From assembly GCF_034427435.1 (NCBI RefSeq), contig NZ_JAXQNP010000003.1, positions 806,001 through 870,000 on the forward strand: a stretch of DNA of 64,000 bases, written 5' to 3'. A program made the position numbers and the translations under genes. Positions 8,277-16,460 of this stretch are shown piece by piece. The notes beneath the pieces were generated by a model. That model was not told where the DNA came from, made no database searches, and saw only the letters and a list, made by a program, of their open reading frames with translations. Origin of the DNA: Nitrospirillum sp034427435. GTDB taxonomy: Bacteria > Pseudomonadota > Alphaproteobacteria > Azospirillales > Azospirillaceae. Positions within the stretch are counted from its first letter, which is position 1; the number at the start of each line of letters is the position of its first letter.

Positions 8277-9388
8277 TCAGGGCTCGTTCTTGGGATGGGC
8301 CTTGGCGGCGCCCTCATCCTTGAAGATGCCGAATTCCGGCGTGCCCCCTGCGTCACCCGGATGCGGTACATGCCGCTGGTGTTGAAGCCCCAGGCCAGCG
8401 TGCCGTCGGGCGCGGCGGCTATGACGCCGCCGTCACCGCCCAGGGCCGTCAGCCGGTGCTGGATGACCTCATCCACCGCCGCCTGCAGCTTCATATGCTT
8501 GTACTGCACCAGCGCGCAGATCTCCCGCGCCACCGTCAGGCGGATGAAGTATTCGCCGGACCCGGTGGCGGAAACGGCGCAGGACTGGTTGGAGGCATAG
8601 GTGCCGGCGCCGATGATGGGGCTGTCGCCAATGCGGCCCGGCCGCTTGGCCGTCATGCCGCCGGTGGAGGTGGCCGCGGCCACGTTGCCCTTGGCGTCCA
8701 CGGCGACGGCGCCCACGGTGCCGAAGCGGTGGGCGTCCGCCGGCTCGAAATTCCGCAGGTCCAGCAGGGTGTGCTTGTCCGGTTCCGGCGGGGCGCCCGC
8801 CGGGCGCGGCGGCACGGGCAGGCCCTTGTCCGTCAGTTCCTTCACCAGCGCCTGCCAGCGCCGCTCGGTGAAGAACCACGCGGGCTCGGCCTGTTCCAGG
8901 CCCGCCTCCTTCGAGAACGCGTCGGCCCCCTCACCCGCCAGCATGACATGCGGCGTCTTTTCCATGACGGCGCGGGCCAGACTGATGGGGTGGCGGGTAT
9001 GGGTGACGGTGGCGACGGAACCCGCCTTCAGGGTGGCGCCGTCCATGATGGCGGCGTCCATCTCGTTCCGGCCGGCGGCGGTGAACACCGCACCCCGGCC
9101 GGCGTTGAACAGGGGATCATCCTCCAGCACCTTCACCGCGGCCTCGACCGCGTCCAGCGCCGTGCCCCCGGACTTCAGCACGGCGGTGCCGGCCTCCAGC
9201 GCCGCGGTCATGCCGGCCTGGTAGGCGGCCGCCGCCTCCGGCGTCAGCTTGGCGGGGTCGACGGTGCCGGCGCCGCCGTGCAGTTCCAGAGCCCAAGGGC
9301 GTGCCTTTTCCGCCGCCAGCGCGGTGCCGCCCAGCAGCGCCCAGCCCAGCGCCATACCCGCCAGCAGCCGTGCCCCGTTCGTCCCCAT
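8277..9388 (-). CDS. Isoaspartyl peptidase/L-asparaginase (frameshifted near the 3' end)
   Basis: An Ntn-hydrolase that cleaves isoaspartyl dipeptides or asparagine. A signal peptide covers about residues 1-26. The conserved LELHGGAGT start, NAGRGAVFT, and the autocleavage site with Thr224 (FGTVGAV) followed by STGGMTAKRPGRIGDSPI are all present. As written the frame changes at a run of five bases (8344-8348, C on the plus strand). Adding one base gives a normal tail (GGTPEFGIFKDEGAAKA...) and a stop at 8277-8279. Without it the frame continues into the amidohydrolase. GGAGGGG precedes the ATG. Confidence 0.85.
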
Positions 9389-9491
9389 ATGCCCCTCCGT
9401 CCAACGCCGTATCGTGTGCCCGTCCCCAAGAGGGGCCCTGCCGATAGTCCCGCAAAACGGATAAAGGATAAAGACCCAGCCGTCGAAACGG

Positions 9492-9941
9492 TTAGCCGGT
9501 GGCCAGGCGGTCGCGCGCGCTCATGAACGGGCCGGTGGGCGGGCGGGCGTCGGCGAAGGCGCCAAAGCCGATTGGGCGGGGCATGTTGACATAGATGGCC
9601 TCCATCCCGCCCTGACGGCGGTAGGTTTCATGCCAGAAACCGGCGCCGGCATCCTTGGCCAGGAAGTCCCGCCACCAGGTGCGGTGGGGGTCGCTGCGGG
9701 TGAAGCGCTCCAGGCTGTCCAGGTCGCGCCAGTACTGCCGCATGCCGATGTGGCGCAAGCCATAGAGGACGGGCTCATGCGCCAGCAGGCCGTCGGGAAA
9801 GTCCCGGGCGATGGCGGTGAGGCCGCGCGACAACCGAAACAGCCCCAGAAGGCCCCGCAGGCTGTTCACATGGAATCCCAGGTAGATGACAACCAGATCC
9901 GGATAGCCGGACAGGTCGACCGAGGCGCGGCGCTGTTGCAT
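9492..9941 (-). CDS. DUF4188 domain-containing protein
   Basis: A 149-residue protein of the DUF4188 family, a ferredoxin-like-fold group sometimes labelled as monooxygenase-like. Landmarks are the YLGFHVNSLRGL start, GLRHIGMRQYWRDLDSLERF in the middle and a C-terminal EAIYVNMPRPIGFGAF. A function is not established. GAGGGG lies upstream of the ATG. The gene is divergent from the TetR regulator at 9994 with about 50 bases between them, which suggests it is that regulator's target. Confidence 0.85.
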   Translation of the reverse strand: MQQRRASVDLSGYPDLVVIYLGFHVNSLRGLLGLFRLSRGLTAIARDFPDGLLAHEPVLYGLRHIGMRQYWRDLDSLERFTRSDPHRTWWRDFLAKDAGAGFWHETYRRQGGMEAIYVNMPRPIGFGAFADARPPTGPFMSARDRLATG

Positions 9942-9957
9942 GACCCCTCACGATGAA

Positions 9958-9972
9958 GTTTACTGCGTAAAC
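9958..9972. promoter_or_regulatory. Putative TetR operator 1
   Basis: A perfect palindrome, GTTTAC-TGC-GTAAAC, in the short region between the divergent DUF4188 and TetR genes. Such sites are typical of TetR dimers that control themselves and the neighbour. Confidence 0.6.
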
Positions 9973-9993
9973 ATTTAGTCATCTAAGGCGGGG

Positions 9994-10599
9994 ATGTTTA
10001 CAGTGTCAACAGAGAAGTCGGGCTATCATCACGGCAACCTGCGCGAAACCCTGGTGCGCACGGCCCTGACCCTGCTGGAGGAAAGCGGGGTGGAGGCGCT
10101 GAGCCTGCGCGCGGCGGCGCGGGGTGCGGGCGTGTCGGCCATGGCGCCCTATCGCCATTTCGCCGACAAGGCCGCCCTGTTGGCGGCGGTGGCGGACCAG
10201 GGATATGCGGACCTGCGCGACCGGCTGGCCCAGGCCGACACCCAGGCGGATCCGCGCCAGGCCCTGGTGGAACAGGGTGTCGCCTATGTGCGCTTCGCCT
10301 GTGAGCGACCGGCCCTATTCCGCCTGATGCTCGGGGCGCCGGTGGCGGACCTGGCCCCCAACTCCAAGAAGGGGGGCGGCGGCTATGACATCCTGTCCAC
10401 GCGGGTGGCCGGGCTGGTCGCGGAGGACAGGCGCGACACCGCCATCATCGCCGCCTGGTCCCTGGTGCATGGCTTGGCGTGCCTGGCGGTGGATGGCCGT
10501 CTGCATGGGGCGCATGGAGGTCCGCAGGGCGAAGCGGCGGCGCCCGACGCCCTGGCGCGGCAGGTGACCAGCCTGTTCGTCGCCGGCCTGCCGGCGTGA
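9994..10599 (+). CDS. TetR/AcrR family transcriptional regulator
   Basis: A 201-residue repressor. The N-terminal helix-turn-helix (about residues 8-58) is clear: GYHHGNLRETLVRTALTLLE, then LSLRAAARGAGVSAMAPYRHF with the recognition helix, then FADKAALLAAVADQGY. The C-terminal ligand domain contains PALFRLMLGAP and AWSLVHGLACLAVDG, the pattern of the TetR_C/WHG type. AAGGCGGGG precedes the ATG at 9994. It is divergent from the DUF4188 gene and one palindromic site lies between them with a second over its start codon, which indicates self-repression. Confidence 0.92.
   Translation: MFTVSTEKSGYHHGNLRETLVRTALTLLEESGVEALSLRAAARGAGVSAMAPYRHFADKAALLAAVADQGYADLRDRLAQADTQADPRQALVEQGVAYVRFACERPALFRLMLGAPVADLAPNSKKGGGGYDILSTRVAGLVAEDRRDTAIIAAWSLVHGLACLAVDGRLHGAHGGPQGEAAAPDALARQVTSLFVAGLPA
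9996..10010. promoter_or_regulatory. Putative TetR operator 2, overlapping the regulator's start
   Basis: GTTTAC-AGT-GTCAAC repeats operator 1 with one mismatch in the right arm. It begins at the third base of the regulator's start codon, 38 bases centre-to-centre from operator 1. Confidence 0.45.
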
Positions 10600-10683
10600 T
10601 GGCGTCAATCCTGGACGGCGGCGGTCCGCGCAGGCGATGATGTCGCCCTTTCAACCTCTCATCACGGGGACGGCGCCGCCTCC

Positions 10684-12024
10684 ATGACCGCACCTTCCGC
10701 ACCGCCCACCGCCACAGGCCCCGCCGGCTGGACCCAATGGCTGGACCGCCGCGTGCTGACGGTGCTGTTCCTGGGATTCGCCAGCGGCCTGCCCTATCTG
10801 CTGTTGTTCTCAACCCTGTCGGCCTGGCTGACGGAGGTGCATGTCAGCCGCACGGCCATCGGCTTGTTCGCCATGGCCCGGACACCCTTCACTTTCAAGC
10901 CACTGTGGGCGCCGTTGATTGACCGGTTGCCCCTGCCGATACTGACCCGGACGCTTGGGCAACGCCGCGGTTGGGCTTTGGCCACGCAGGCAGCGTTGAT
11001 GCTGACGCTGCTCGCTATGGCGTCAACCAACCCCGCTGCCAATCTATACTGGCTGGCGGTGGCCACGGTCGCCACTTCCTTCGCCTCGGCCAGCCAGGAC
11101 ATCGTATTGGACGCGATGCGTGTGGAACTGCTGCCCGACGCTTTGCAAGCTTCAGGTTCAGGCGGTTACATGGCGGGGTATCGTCTAGGTCTGATTGTGG
11201 CAGGCGCCGGCGCCCTGTACCTTGCGTCTATCCTGCCTTGGCCAGTCGTCTACGCCATAATGGCCGTGCTGGTGGCCGTTGGCATGGTGGCTGTCCTGCT
11301 TGCACGCGAACCTGCACGTCCTCCCGTCCCGCAGCGAACTACCCTTAAAATCTGGGTGAAAGAAGCGGTCGTGGCTCCCTTTACCCATTTCGCAACCCGT
11401 CAAGGCTGGATTTTCATAGTAGCTTTTATCGCAATTTACAAATTAGGTGATGTTTATGTAAATGCGATGGCGACAAATTTTTATTTGTCGGAAGGCTATA
11501 CGAAGCAGGAAATCGCTGCGGTTACAAAGCTATTTGGTTTAATTTGCGCCCTATGTGGCGCGCTTTGCGGGGGGACTTTGGCCGAAAAGTTAGGTACTAT
11601 ACGCAGCCTTCTTTTATGTAGTGGCTTTATGATCTTCACCAACCTGATGTACGCCGTACTGGCCAGCCAACCGCATAGTGTTGCGTGGCTCACTGGCGTC
11701 GTGGGCCTGGAAATGTTCGCTGGCGGCATGAGCTCCGCAGCTTTCGCCGCCTTCCTGTCACGCCTCTGCGATACCGGTTTCACAGCCACTCAGTATGCTC
11801 TCTTTTCGAGTTTAGCGACGTTACCGTTGGACTGGTTTGCTGGAAGCAGCGGTCTACTCGCGGACCACCTCGAATCCTGGCCGCTCTATTTCGCCATCAG
11901 TGCTTCATTAGGCATACCTGGTCTACTGATGCTGGGGCTCATGTCGCGCCTGGCAGACATTAGCCATCGTCCAGCAACAGAAGAAGAAGCCAATCAAAGC
12001 GGGTCACGGCCCGTTCCCGCGTGA
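10684..12024 (+). CDS. ampG: AmpG family MFS transporter (muropeptide permease)
   Basis: A 446-residue inner-membrane transporter of the AmpG family, which imports anhydro-muropeptides for peptidoglycan recycling. Twelve hydrophobic segments can be followed. Landmarks are LFLGFASGLPYLLLFSTLSA, FKPLWAPLIDR and SASQDIVLDAMRVELL, all characteristic of AmpG. anmK at 25974 acts in the same recycling pathway. The first third uses the GC-rich codons of the chromosome, but from about 11,340 on the sequence is clearly more AT-rich, while the protein stays family-like. That suggests recombination with a less GC-rich homologue. The 3' end overlaps the opposite-strand AsmA-like frame by 31 bases. Confidence 0.88.
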   Translation: MTAPSAPPTATGPAGWTQWLDRRVLTVLFLGFASGLPYLLLFSTLSAWLTEVHVSRTAIGLFAMARTPFTFKPLWAPLIDRLPLPILTRTLGQRRGWALATQAALMLTLLAMASTNPAANLYWLAVATVATSFASASQDIVLDAMRVELLPDALQASGSGGYMAGYRLGLIVAGAGALYLASILPWPVVYAIMAVLVAVGMVAVLLAREPARPPVPQRTTLKIWVKEAVVAPFTHFATRQGWIFIVAFIAIYKLGDVYVNAMATNFYLSEGYTKQEIAAVTKLFGLICALCGALCGGTLAEKLGTIRSLLLCSGFMIFTNLMYAVLASQPHSVAWLTGVVGLEMFAGGMSSAAFAAFLSRLCDTGFTATQYALFSSLATLPLDWFAGSSGLLADHLESWPLYFAISASLGIPGLLMLGLMSRLADISHRPATEEEANQSGSRPVPA

Positions 12025-12566
12025 TCGGACCGGACGGGCGCCGCCTCCAGCGTCACCGCCCCCAGGTCGATGCCCGCCGCCCCGCCCTTGGTTGACAGCG
12101 TCACGCTGCCGCCCACCAGGCTGACGGTGTTGGCCACGCCGGCGGCCCCCAGGTTTCGGTCCACCCCCGCCAGCAGGCCGCGCAGGTTGATGGGCCGGTC
12201 GGCGTAGATGATGGGGTCCAACAATTGCGTGCGCAGCACCAGCCGCCCGTGGGTCAGTGAGGCCAGCGGGTCCACCTCCACCACCGCGCGGGCCGCGGCG
12301 ATGGACGGCCGATCCGGCGTCAGGGGATTGGCCAGGCTGAGGTCATGCAGCACCAGGCGGGCGGGAAAGCCCCTCTGCACCTCGGGATTGGCCCGTATTA
12401 CCACGCCGCTGGCAGGGTCGTCGCTCAGGCGCGCCATGACCGTCTGCGCCCAGCCCGGCAAGTCCACCGCGTAGGGGAAGACCACCACCAGCACGACCGC
12501 CATCAGGATAAGGAACGTCACCAGGCGGAACAGCAGGCGGAACGGGGCCGTGATGAGGGACAGCAT
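11994..12566 (-). CDS. AsmA-like membrane protein, probably truncated
   Basis: A 190-residue frame with an N-terminal membrane anchor (FRLLFRLVTFLILMAVVLVV) followed by a region like the start of AsmA/DUF748-type periplasmic proteins (VVIRANPEVQRGFPARLVL, HGRLVLRTQLLDP). Members of these families are normally several times longer and span the periplasm. Here the frame stops inside the 3' end of ampG, and its last residues (from about SDHAG) do not look like family sequence. I infer that the rest was lost when the AT-rich ampG end was joined here. Confidence 0.55.
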   Translation of the reverse strand: MLSLITAPFRLLFRLVTFLILMAVVLVVVFPYAVDLPGWAQTVMARLSDDPASGVVIRANPEVQRGFPARLVLHDLSLANPLTPDRPSIAAARAVVEVDPLASLTHGRLVLRTQLLDPIIYADRPINLRGLLAGVDRNLGAAGVANTVSLVGGSVTLSTKGGAAGIDLGAVTLEAAPVRSDHAGTGRDPL

Positions 12567-12751
12567 GCGGGTTTGACGGCGTCCGGGCGGATAGGATGCG
12601 GCGGTGACTGTATCGGTGGTGCCCTTGCCCCGCCACCTGTTCTTCGCCGCGCCGATCCCCGTGCGCGGCAGAGATCGGCGCCCGACAAGGGCCGTGGTGG
12701 GTCACGCATCGGACCCATGCCGAAAAATGCGCCATGGCCTTGGTCAGGGCC

Positions 12752-12780
12752 TTGACAGGCCCCCGTCAGGTGTCCTACAT
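12752..12780 (+). promoter_or_regulatory. Putative sigma-70-type promoter of tRNA-Met
   Basis: TTGACA at 12752-12757, a 17-base spacer, then CTACAT at 12775-12780. The -35 box is a perfect match and the -10 box is weak. It lies about 40 bases upstream of the tRNA. Confidence 0.5.
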
Positions 12781-12821
12781 GACGGCCCTCACCAACGCCG
12801 GCCCGTCCGGCGGCGGTTTAT

Positions 12822-12896
12822 GGCAGCGTAGCTCAGTGGTAGAGCAGGGGAATCATAATCCCTTGGTCGGGGGTTCAAATCCCTCCGCTGCTACCA
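12822..12896 (+). tRNA. tRNA-Met (CAT anticodon), elongator type
   Basis: A complete cloverleaf with encoded CCA. The acceptor stem pairs GGCAGCG with CGCTGCT, the D arm is GCTC-AGTGGTA-GAGC, the anticodon stem is GGGGA/TCCCT with loop ATCATAA (anticodon CAT), and the T arm is GGGGG-TTCAAAT-CCCTC. A CAT anticodon could also belong to an Ile tRNA modified at C34, but the loop and stem resemble elongator Met tRNAs. The initiator is unlikely because position 1 pairs with 72. Confidence 0.93.
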
Positions 12897-12933
12897 ATCC
12901 GGCGGTGTCTAACCCGCACCGACCGCTTACACG

Positions 12934-12968
12934 AACCCCCGGGAAGACCTGCACGGCTCCCGGGGGTT
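12934..12968 (+). terminator. Rho-independent terminator after tRNA-Met
   Basis: An 11-bp perfect stem, AACCCCCGGGA (12934-12944) with TCCCGGGGGTT (12958-12968), followed by TGTTGTTT. It lies 38 bases after the tRNA and also before the convergent META gene, so it may serve both. Confidence 0.8.
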
Positions 12969-12996
12969 TGTTGTTTCAGGGCGATCCTTACAGCAC

Positions 12997-13518
12997 TCAC
13001 TGGCCCGCGGCGTTGCCGACGGACGCCGGCTCTGGCGCCTCTCCATTCATCACCCGCACGAACAACAGTTCGTCGCCCGCGCTGCTGGCCAGGGTCAGGG
13101 TGTCCACGTTGCGACCTGGGTCCACCTCCCGGGTCAGGGTGGTGGCGTTGGCCAGGACGTTGAGATAGTCCTGCTCCAGCTTGGCACGTTCAGGCGACAG
13201 GCAGGCCATGCGCGTGGTGGCGGCCGGCAGCACCTGCAAGTAGCCGCTGGCCAACGTGTAGCCCCCGCGATAGCGGTTGCAGCCGGCGCTGCCCGACAGG
13301 ATGTTGGCGGCGCCGTCTCGGCTGAAGCGGATGCTGATGGGGCCGCCATTGCCACCGGGCATCAGCGGATAGGCGCCGCCGTTGTTCTGCTCCCAATGCT
13401 GCAGTTCCCACCCGGTGCCGGCCAAGTCCTCCGCCGAGACGTTGGACATGGGCTTGGGCATGGAACAGCCGGCCAAGGCCAAGGTTGCCAGACAGGTGAT
13501 CACAACGGCGCGCCGCAT
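12997..13518 (-). CDS. META domain-containing lipoprotein (HslJ-like)
   Basis: A 173-residue lipoprotein. The signal peptide ends in a lipobox (LALAGC, Cys18). The META domain follows: GTGWELQHW, then ISIRFSRDGAANILSGSAGCNRY with the hallmark GxxGCNxY turn, then MACLSPER and EQDYLNVLANA. HslJ-like proteins are linked to heat and novobiocin resistance in E. coli, but their biochemistry is unclear. GGAGGGATGAGGG precedes the ATG. It is convergent with the tRNA. Confidence 0.92.
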   Translation of the reverse strand: MRRAVVITCLATLALAGCSMPKPMSNVSAEDLAGTGWELQHWEQNNGGAYPLMPGGNGGPISIRFSRDGAANILSGSAGCNRYRGGYTLASGYLQVLPAATTRMACLSPERAKLEQDYLNVLANATTLTREVDPGRNVDTLTLASSAGDELLFVRVMNGEAPEPASVGNAAGQ

Positions 13519-13634
13519 CCCTCATCCCTCCAGAATTTCCGGCAAGCCCTTGTTCCGCATGCCGAATGTGGTGCCATCACTATGCGCGCGGCGGGTCGCC
13601 CCTGGCGATACCTCCTTATGATTGAACCGACCGG

Positions 13635-14678
13635 CTAGGGCCCCTTGCCCTCTGGCCTAAGCGGGGCCGGGCCAGGCGGGGGCGTTGAACCGTCCTTTTG
13701 CCAGAACCAGGCGAACGCGCGGGCGTATTCCGCCCCGGTTTCCGACGCGGCGCCCGGCGTGACCGCCAGGCTGTGGTCGGCGCCGGCGATGCGGCGCAGG
13801 GTGATGTCCCGGCCATCGGCCAGCAGGGTGGCGGCCGTCAGTTCCAGGGACAGCAGCGGCGTCGCCTGATCCTCCGTCCCGCCCGCCAGGTACACCCGCG
13901 CCGTGGCATGGCGCAGTTCCTCCGTCGCCGAAACCCGCAGGAAGGAACTCCACCGCCGATAGGGGTGGCCCCAGACAAAGGCGGTGGCGTTGTCTGGGTC
14001 GGCATTGATGGCGCGCACCTGGTCGGCCAGTCCATCGAGGCCGTCCCGGCCGACATGGGCCCAGCCGCCGCCCAGATAGGCGAAGGCGATGATGTCGAAC
14101 AGGGGGGTGGGTCCACCAGCGCCGAAGGCCGCGACATCAGTGATGGTGGCGTCGTGCCCCGCCAGCAAGGCGGCCATCACCGCCCCCTCGGAATGACCGA
14201 AGGCCAGGGTGCGGGCGGGATCGATTCCGGGTTGGCGGCGCGCGTCCGCCAGTGCCGCCTGCAACGCGGCCAGCCACCGCTGGGCCGTGAAATCCCGGTT
14301 GAAGTCGGCGGCGCACCCCTCGGCGCCTGATGTCTTCGCCCCCGCCGGCAGGCCGGCATAGGGCTTTTCCACCGCCAGGACGGTGAAGCGACCATCCTTC
14401 AGGGCGGCGCCCAGGGCGAAAAAGCTGGTGCTCTTGCGCCCGTCCGTGGCGCCTTCCCGCTCATGGAACAGCGCGGCGCAGCCGGACCCCTGGATGATCA
14501 CCGCCAGGGGCCGGGGCGCCCCCTGGGGCGCGGACAGGTAATAGGTGACGTCGCGACCCAGCGGGTCGGTGACATGATGTTCCAGCAGCGGCCACCCCGG
14601 CACCGGCAACCCCGCCGCGCACGCCTGGCCCACCAACGCCAAGCCCCAAAGGCCAAGGGCCATCCACCATACCCGCAT
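13635..14678 (-). CDS. Secreted alpha/beta hydrolase
   Basis: A 347-residue protein with a signal peptide (about 1-22, ending ACAAG). The alpha/beta hydrolase core shows VIIQGSGCAALF (oxyanion region), the nucleophile elbow GHSEGA with Ser163, and a C-terminal catalytic His in AGADHSLAV. The substrate is unknown; related proteins are annotated as dienelactone hydrolases or general esterases. I placed the start at 14678 because the signal peptide begins there; the frame is open further upstream. The methyltransferase gene upstream ends 50 bases away on the same strand, so the two may be cotranscribed. Confidence 0.85.
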   Translation of the reverse strand: MRVWWMALGLWGLALVGQACAAGLPVPGWPLLEHHVTDPLGRDVTYYLSAPQGAPRPLAVIIQGSGCAALFHEREGATDGRKSTSFFALGAALKDGRFTVLAVEKPYAGLPAGAKTSGAEGCAADFNRDFTAQRWLAALQAALADARRQPGIDPARTLAFGHSEGAVMAALLAGHDATITDVAAFGAGGPTPLFDIIAFAYLGGGWAHVGRDGLDGLADQVRAINADPDNATAFVWGHPYRRWSSFLRVSATEELRHATARVYLAGGTEDQATPLLSLELTAATLLADGRDITLRRIAGADHSLAVTPGAASETGAEYARAFAWFWQKDGSTPPPGPAPLRPEGKGP

Positions 14679-14727
14679 CCTGCATTCCCCGGCTGCATCA
14701 CACTGGGGAGTGTAGGGACGGGCACCG

Positions 14728-15603
14728 TTACAATCCAGGCGCGATTGGTGACGGGCCGGTAACAGCGGCGTGCGCCAAACGGCTGATCCCGCCCAGGCCC
14801 AGGCCATCGGCGCGGCCGGCGAAGTACCGGGGGTTCAACTCCGCCGCCCCGATATCCGTCACCGTGCCAAAGCCGACGGCGCTCAAATCCGTCGCTATCG
14901 CCTCCGGGGTGAAGAAGCTGCGCCACGGCTCCCCCTCCGTCGCCGCGCGATCCGCCATGGCCTGGAAGGCGGCGCGCTGCCCCTCGCTCAGGGTATCCGG
15001 CGGCAGGCTATAATCGAAAACGATGCCGCTGCCAGCGGGCAGGGCCGCGATGGCGCGCAGCGTGTCCAGGATGGCGTCGCGCGTGAGATAGATGGCCACC
15101 CCCAACCACGCGACGAAAGCCGGCCGATTCCAGTCAAAGCCGGCGCGGGCCAGCCCCTCCGCCACGGTGTCGTGTTCGAAATCGACGCCGGCATAGGCGA
15201 CACTGGGCGGCGGCAGGATGCCCGCCGCCGCCAGCGTGTCCCGCTTCCACGCCTGCGTCGCCGGGTGATCCACCTCGAACACCCGTAGATCAGGATGGGG
15301 ATTACGATAGGCGAAGGTGTCGAGGCCGGCGCCCAGCACCACGTATTGCCGCACGCCATCGGCGACGGCGGTGGCCAGCGTGTCCTCGGCGAACCGGCTG
15401 CGGGCCACGACGGAGGCGCGCAGGAAACGGACGGTGGGCGAGCGCAGCCGCGCCTCATCCGCCCGGATGCGCGCCTCGGCACCCGGCCCCAGGATGGGCA
15501 GGGCGACCGGATCGGCAAAGATGACGGGCGCATCCATGATCTGGTGCGCCGCCCGCAAACCGGCGACGGCAAGGGCGGTGCGGCTGGGGCCTCCGGCTTC
15601 CAT
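14728..15603 (-). CDS. SAM-dependent methyltransferase (LCMT/TIGR00027 type)
   Basis: A 291-residue class I methyltransferase of the leucine carboxyl methyltransferase-like family. Landmarks are SRTALAVAGLRAAHQ at the start, ARSRFAEDTLATAV, the SAM-binding VVLGAGLDTFAYR, the acidic end of strand 2 (VFEVDHPATQAWK) and AWLGVAIYLTRDA. These are characteristic of bacterial TIGR00027 proteins, whose methyl acceptors are mostly unknown. A GTG three bases upstream at 15606 is an alternative start. Confidence 0.92.
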   Translation of the reverse strand: MEAGGPSRTALAVAGLRAAHQIMDAPVIFADPVALPILGPGAEARIRADEARLRSPTVRFLRASVVARSRFAEDTLATAVADGVRQYVVLGAGLDTFAYRNPHPDLRVFEVDHPATQAWKRDTLAAAGILPPPSVAYAGVDFEHDTVAEGLARAGFDWNRPAFVAWLGVAIYLTRDAILDTLRAIAALPAGSGIVFDYSLPPDTLSEGQRAAFQAMADRAATEGEPWRSFFTPEAIATDLSAVGFGTVTDIGAAELNPRYFAGRADGLGLGGISRLAHAAVTGPSPIAPGL

Positions 15604-15612
15604 CACGGAGCC

Positions 15613-15924
15613 TCAAGCAGCGACGGCCGTGTGCGCCTTGCCCTTGGCCGGCGTCAGGCGAATTTCCACATCCACGTCCAGATCGTTCAGGAAACGCAGC
15701 AACCGGTCCAGGGTGAAGCCCGACAGCTTGCCCCGGACCAGAGCAGACACCTTGGGCTGATCAATGCCCAAGATTTGCGCAGCCTGGGCCTGGGTCAGCT
15801 TACGTGCTTCGATCACGTCACTGATGCGCGACGCGATTTCCGCCTTGACCTGGCGTATCTCCGGGTCAGGCAAGCCTAAGTCCGCGAAGACGTTGCCGCT
15901 ACTCACCATTACGTCGTCATTCAT
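15613..15924 (-). CDS. XRE-family antitoxin (HigA-like)
   Basis: A 103-residue helix-turn-helix protein. Residues about 30-85 form the XRE fold: ISDVIEARKLTQAQAAQILGIDQPKVSALVRGKLSGFTLDRLLRFL. This small type usually partners a RelE/HigB-like toxin. Here the toxin gene lies just upstream and overlaps by eight bases, the toxin-first order of higBA loci. It should neutralise the toxin and repress the operon. Confidence 0.9.
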   Translation of the reverse strand: MNDDVMVSSGNVFADLGLPDPEIRQVKAEIASRISDVIEARKLTQAQAAQILGIDQPKVSALVRGKLSGFTLDRLLRFLNDLDVDVEIRLTPAKGKAHTAVAA

Positions 15925-16294
15925 TGCGCTTATCCTTTTGGCGCCGACGATGATCTTCCTCAGCCAACTTCAGGCGGGTTTTGATCAAATCAATATCCGC
16001 TTGGGGAGTGGCGATGCCCCTTTTCGATTTCTTCTGAAAAGCATGAAGGACATAGATGGCGTCTTCAAAACGGACCGTATAAACGCACCGGTACGCGTCG
16101 CCATCATGATCATCAAGCAGTTCTAAAATCTGACTTCCGCCGAAGCCCTTCAACGGCTTCGCATTGGGATGCTTTTTCCCAATCTGGGCTTGGTACAGTC
16201 CAAAACCCACCAAATCCTGAACATCCTCAGGGAATTCCCTCAAATCCTTAAGGCTGGAGGCTATCCATCGGACGTCTCGTTTACCCAGAACCAT
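15917..16294 (-). CDS. RelE/HigB-like toxin (Gp49 family)
   Basis: A 125-residue protein of the phage-derived Gp49-like/HigB group in the RelE superfamily, ribosome-dependent or free mRNA endonucleases. Landmarks are RWIASSLKDLREFPEDVQDL, AKPLKGFGGSQILEL, YRCVYTVRFEDAIYVLHAFQKKSKRG and the closing DIDLIKTRL, all typical. Its sequence is less GC-rich than the flanking genes, consistent with transfer. It is followed directly by the XRE antitoxin with an eight-base overlap. Confidence 0.9.
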   Translation of the reverse strand: MVLGKRDVRWIASSLKDLREFPEDVQDLVGFGLYQAQIGKKHPNAKPLKGFGGSQILELLDDHDGDAYRCVYTVRFEDAIYVLHAFQKKSKRGIATPQADIDLIKTRLKLAEEDHRRRQKDKRNE

Positions 16295-16460
16295 AACCGG
16301 TATGCCCCCCTAAGGGCCGGCTGAATGGATGGTCATTTCAGCTTTTCCTTCATCGTGAGGTCGTCAGGCACATTATGCCAAATTTGGCATTTCCTCAAGC
16401 GCACAACGGCTGAGTGGATTTCCACGCTGGCTCCAAAGGCTCTATTTGTGTGGCGGCAGC

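Noticed and set aside
12822..12968. tRNA-Met as an integration site for a mobile element
   Set aside because: No integrase gene and no direct repeat of the tRNA 3' end were seen nearby.
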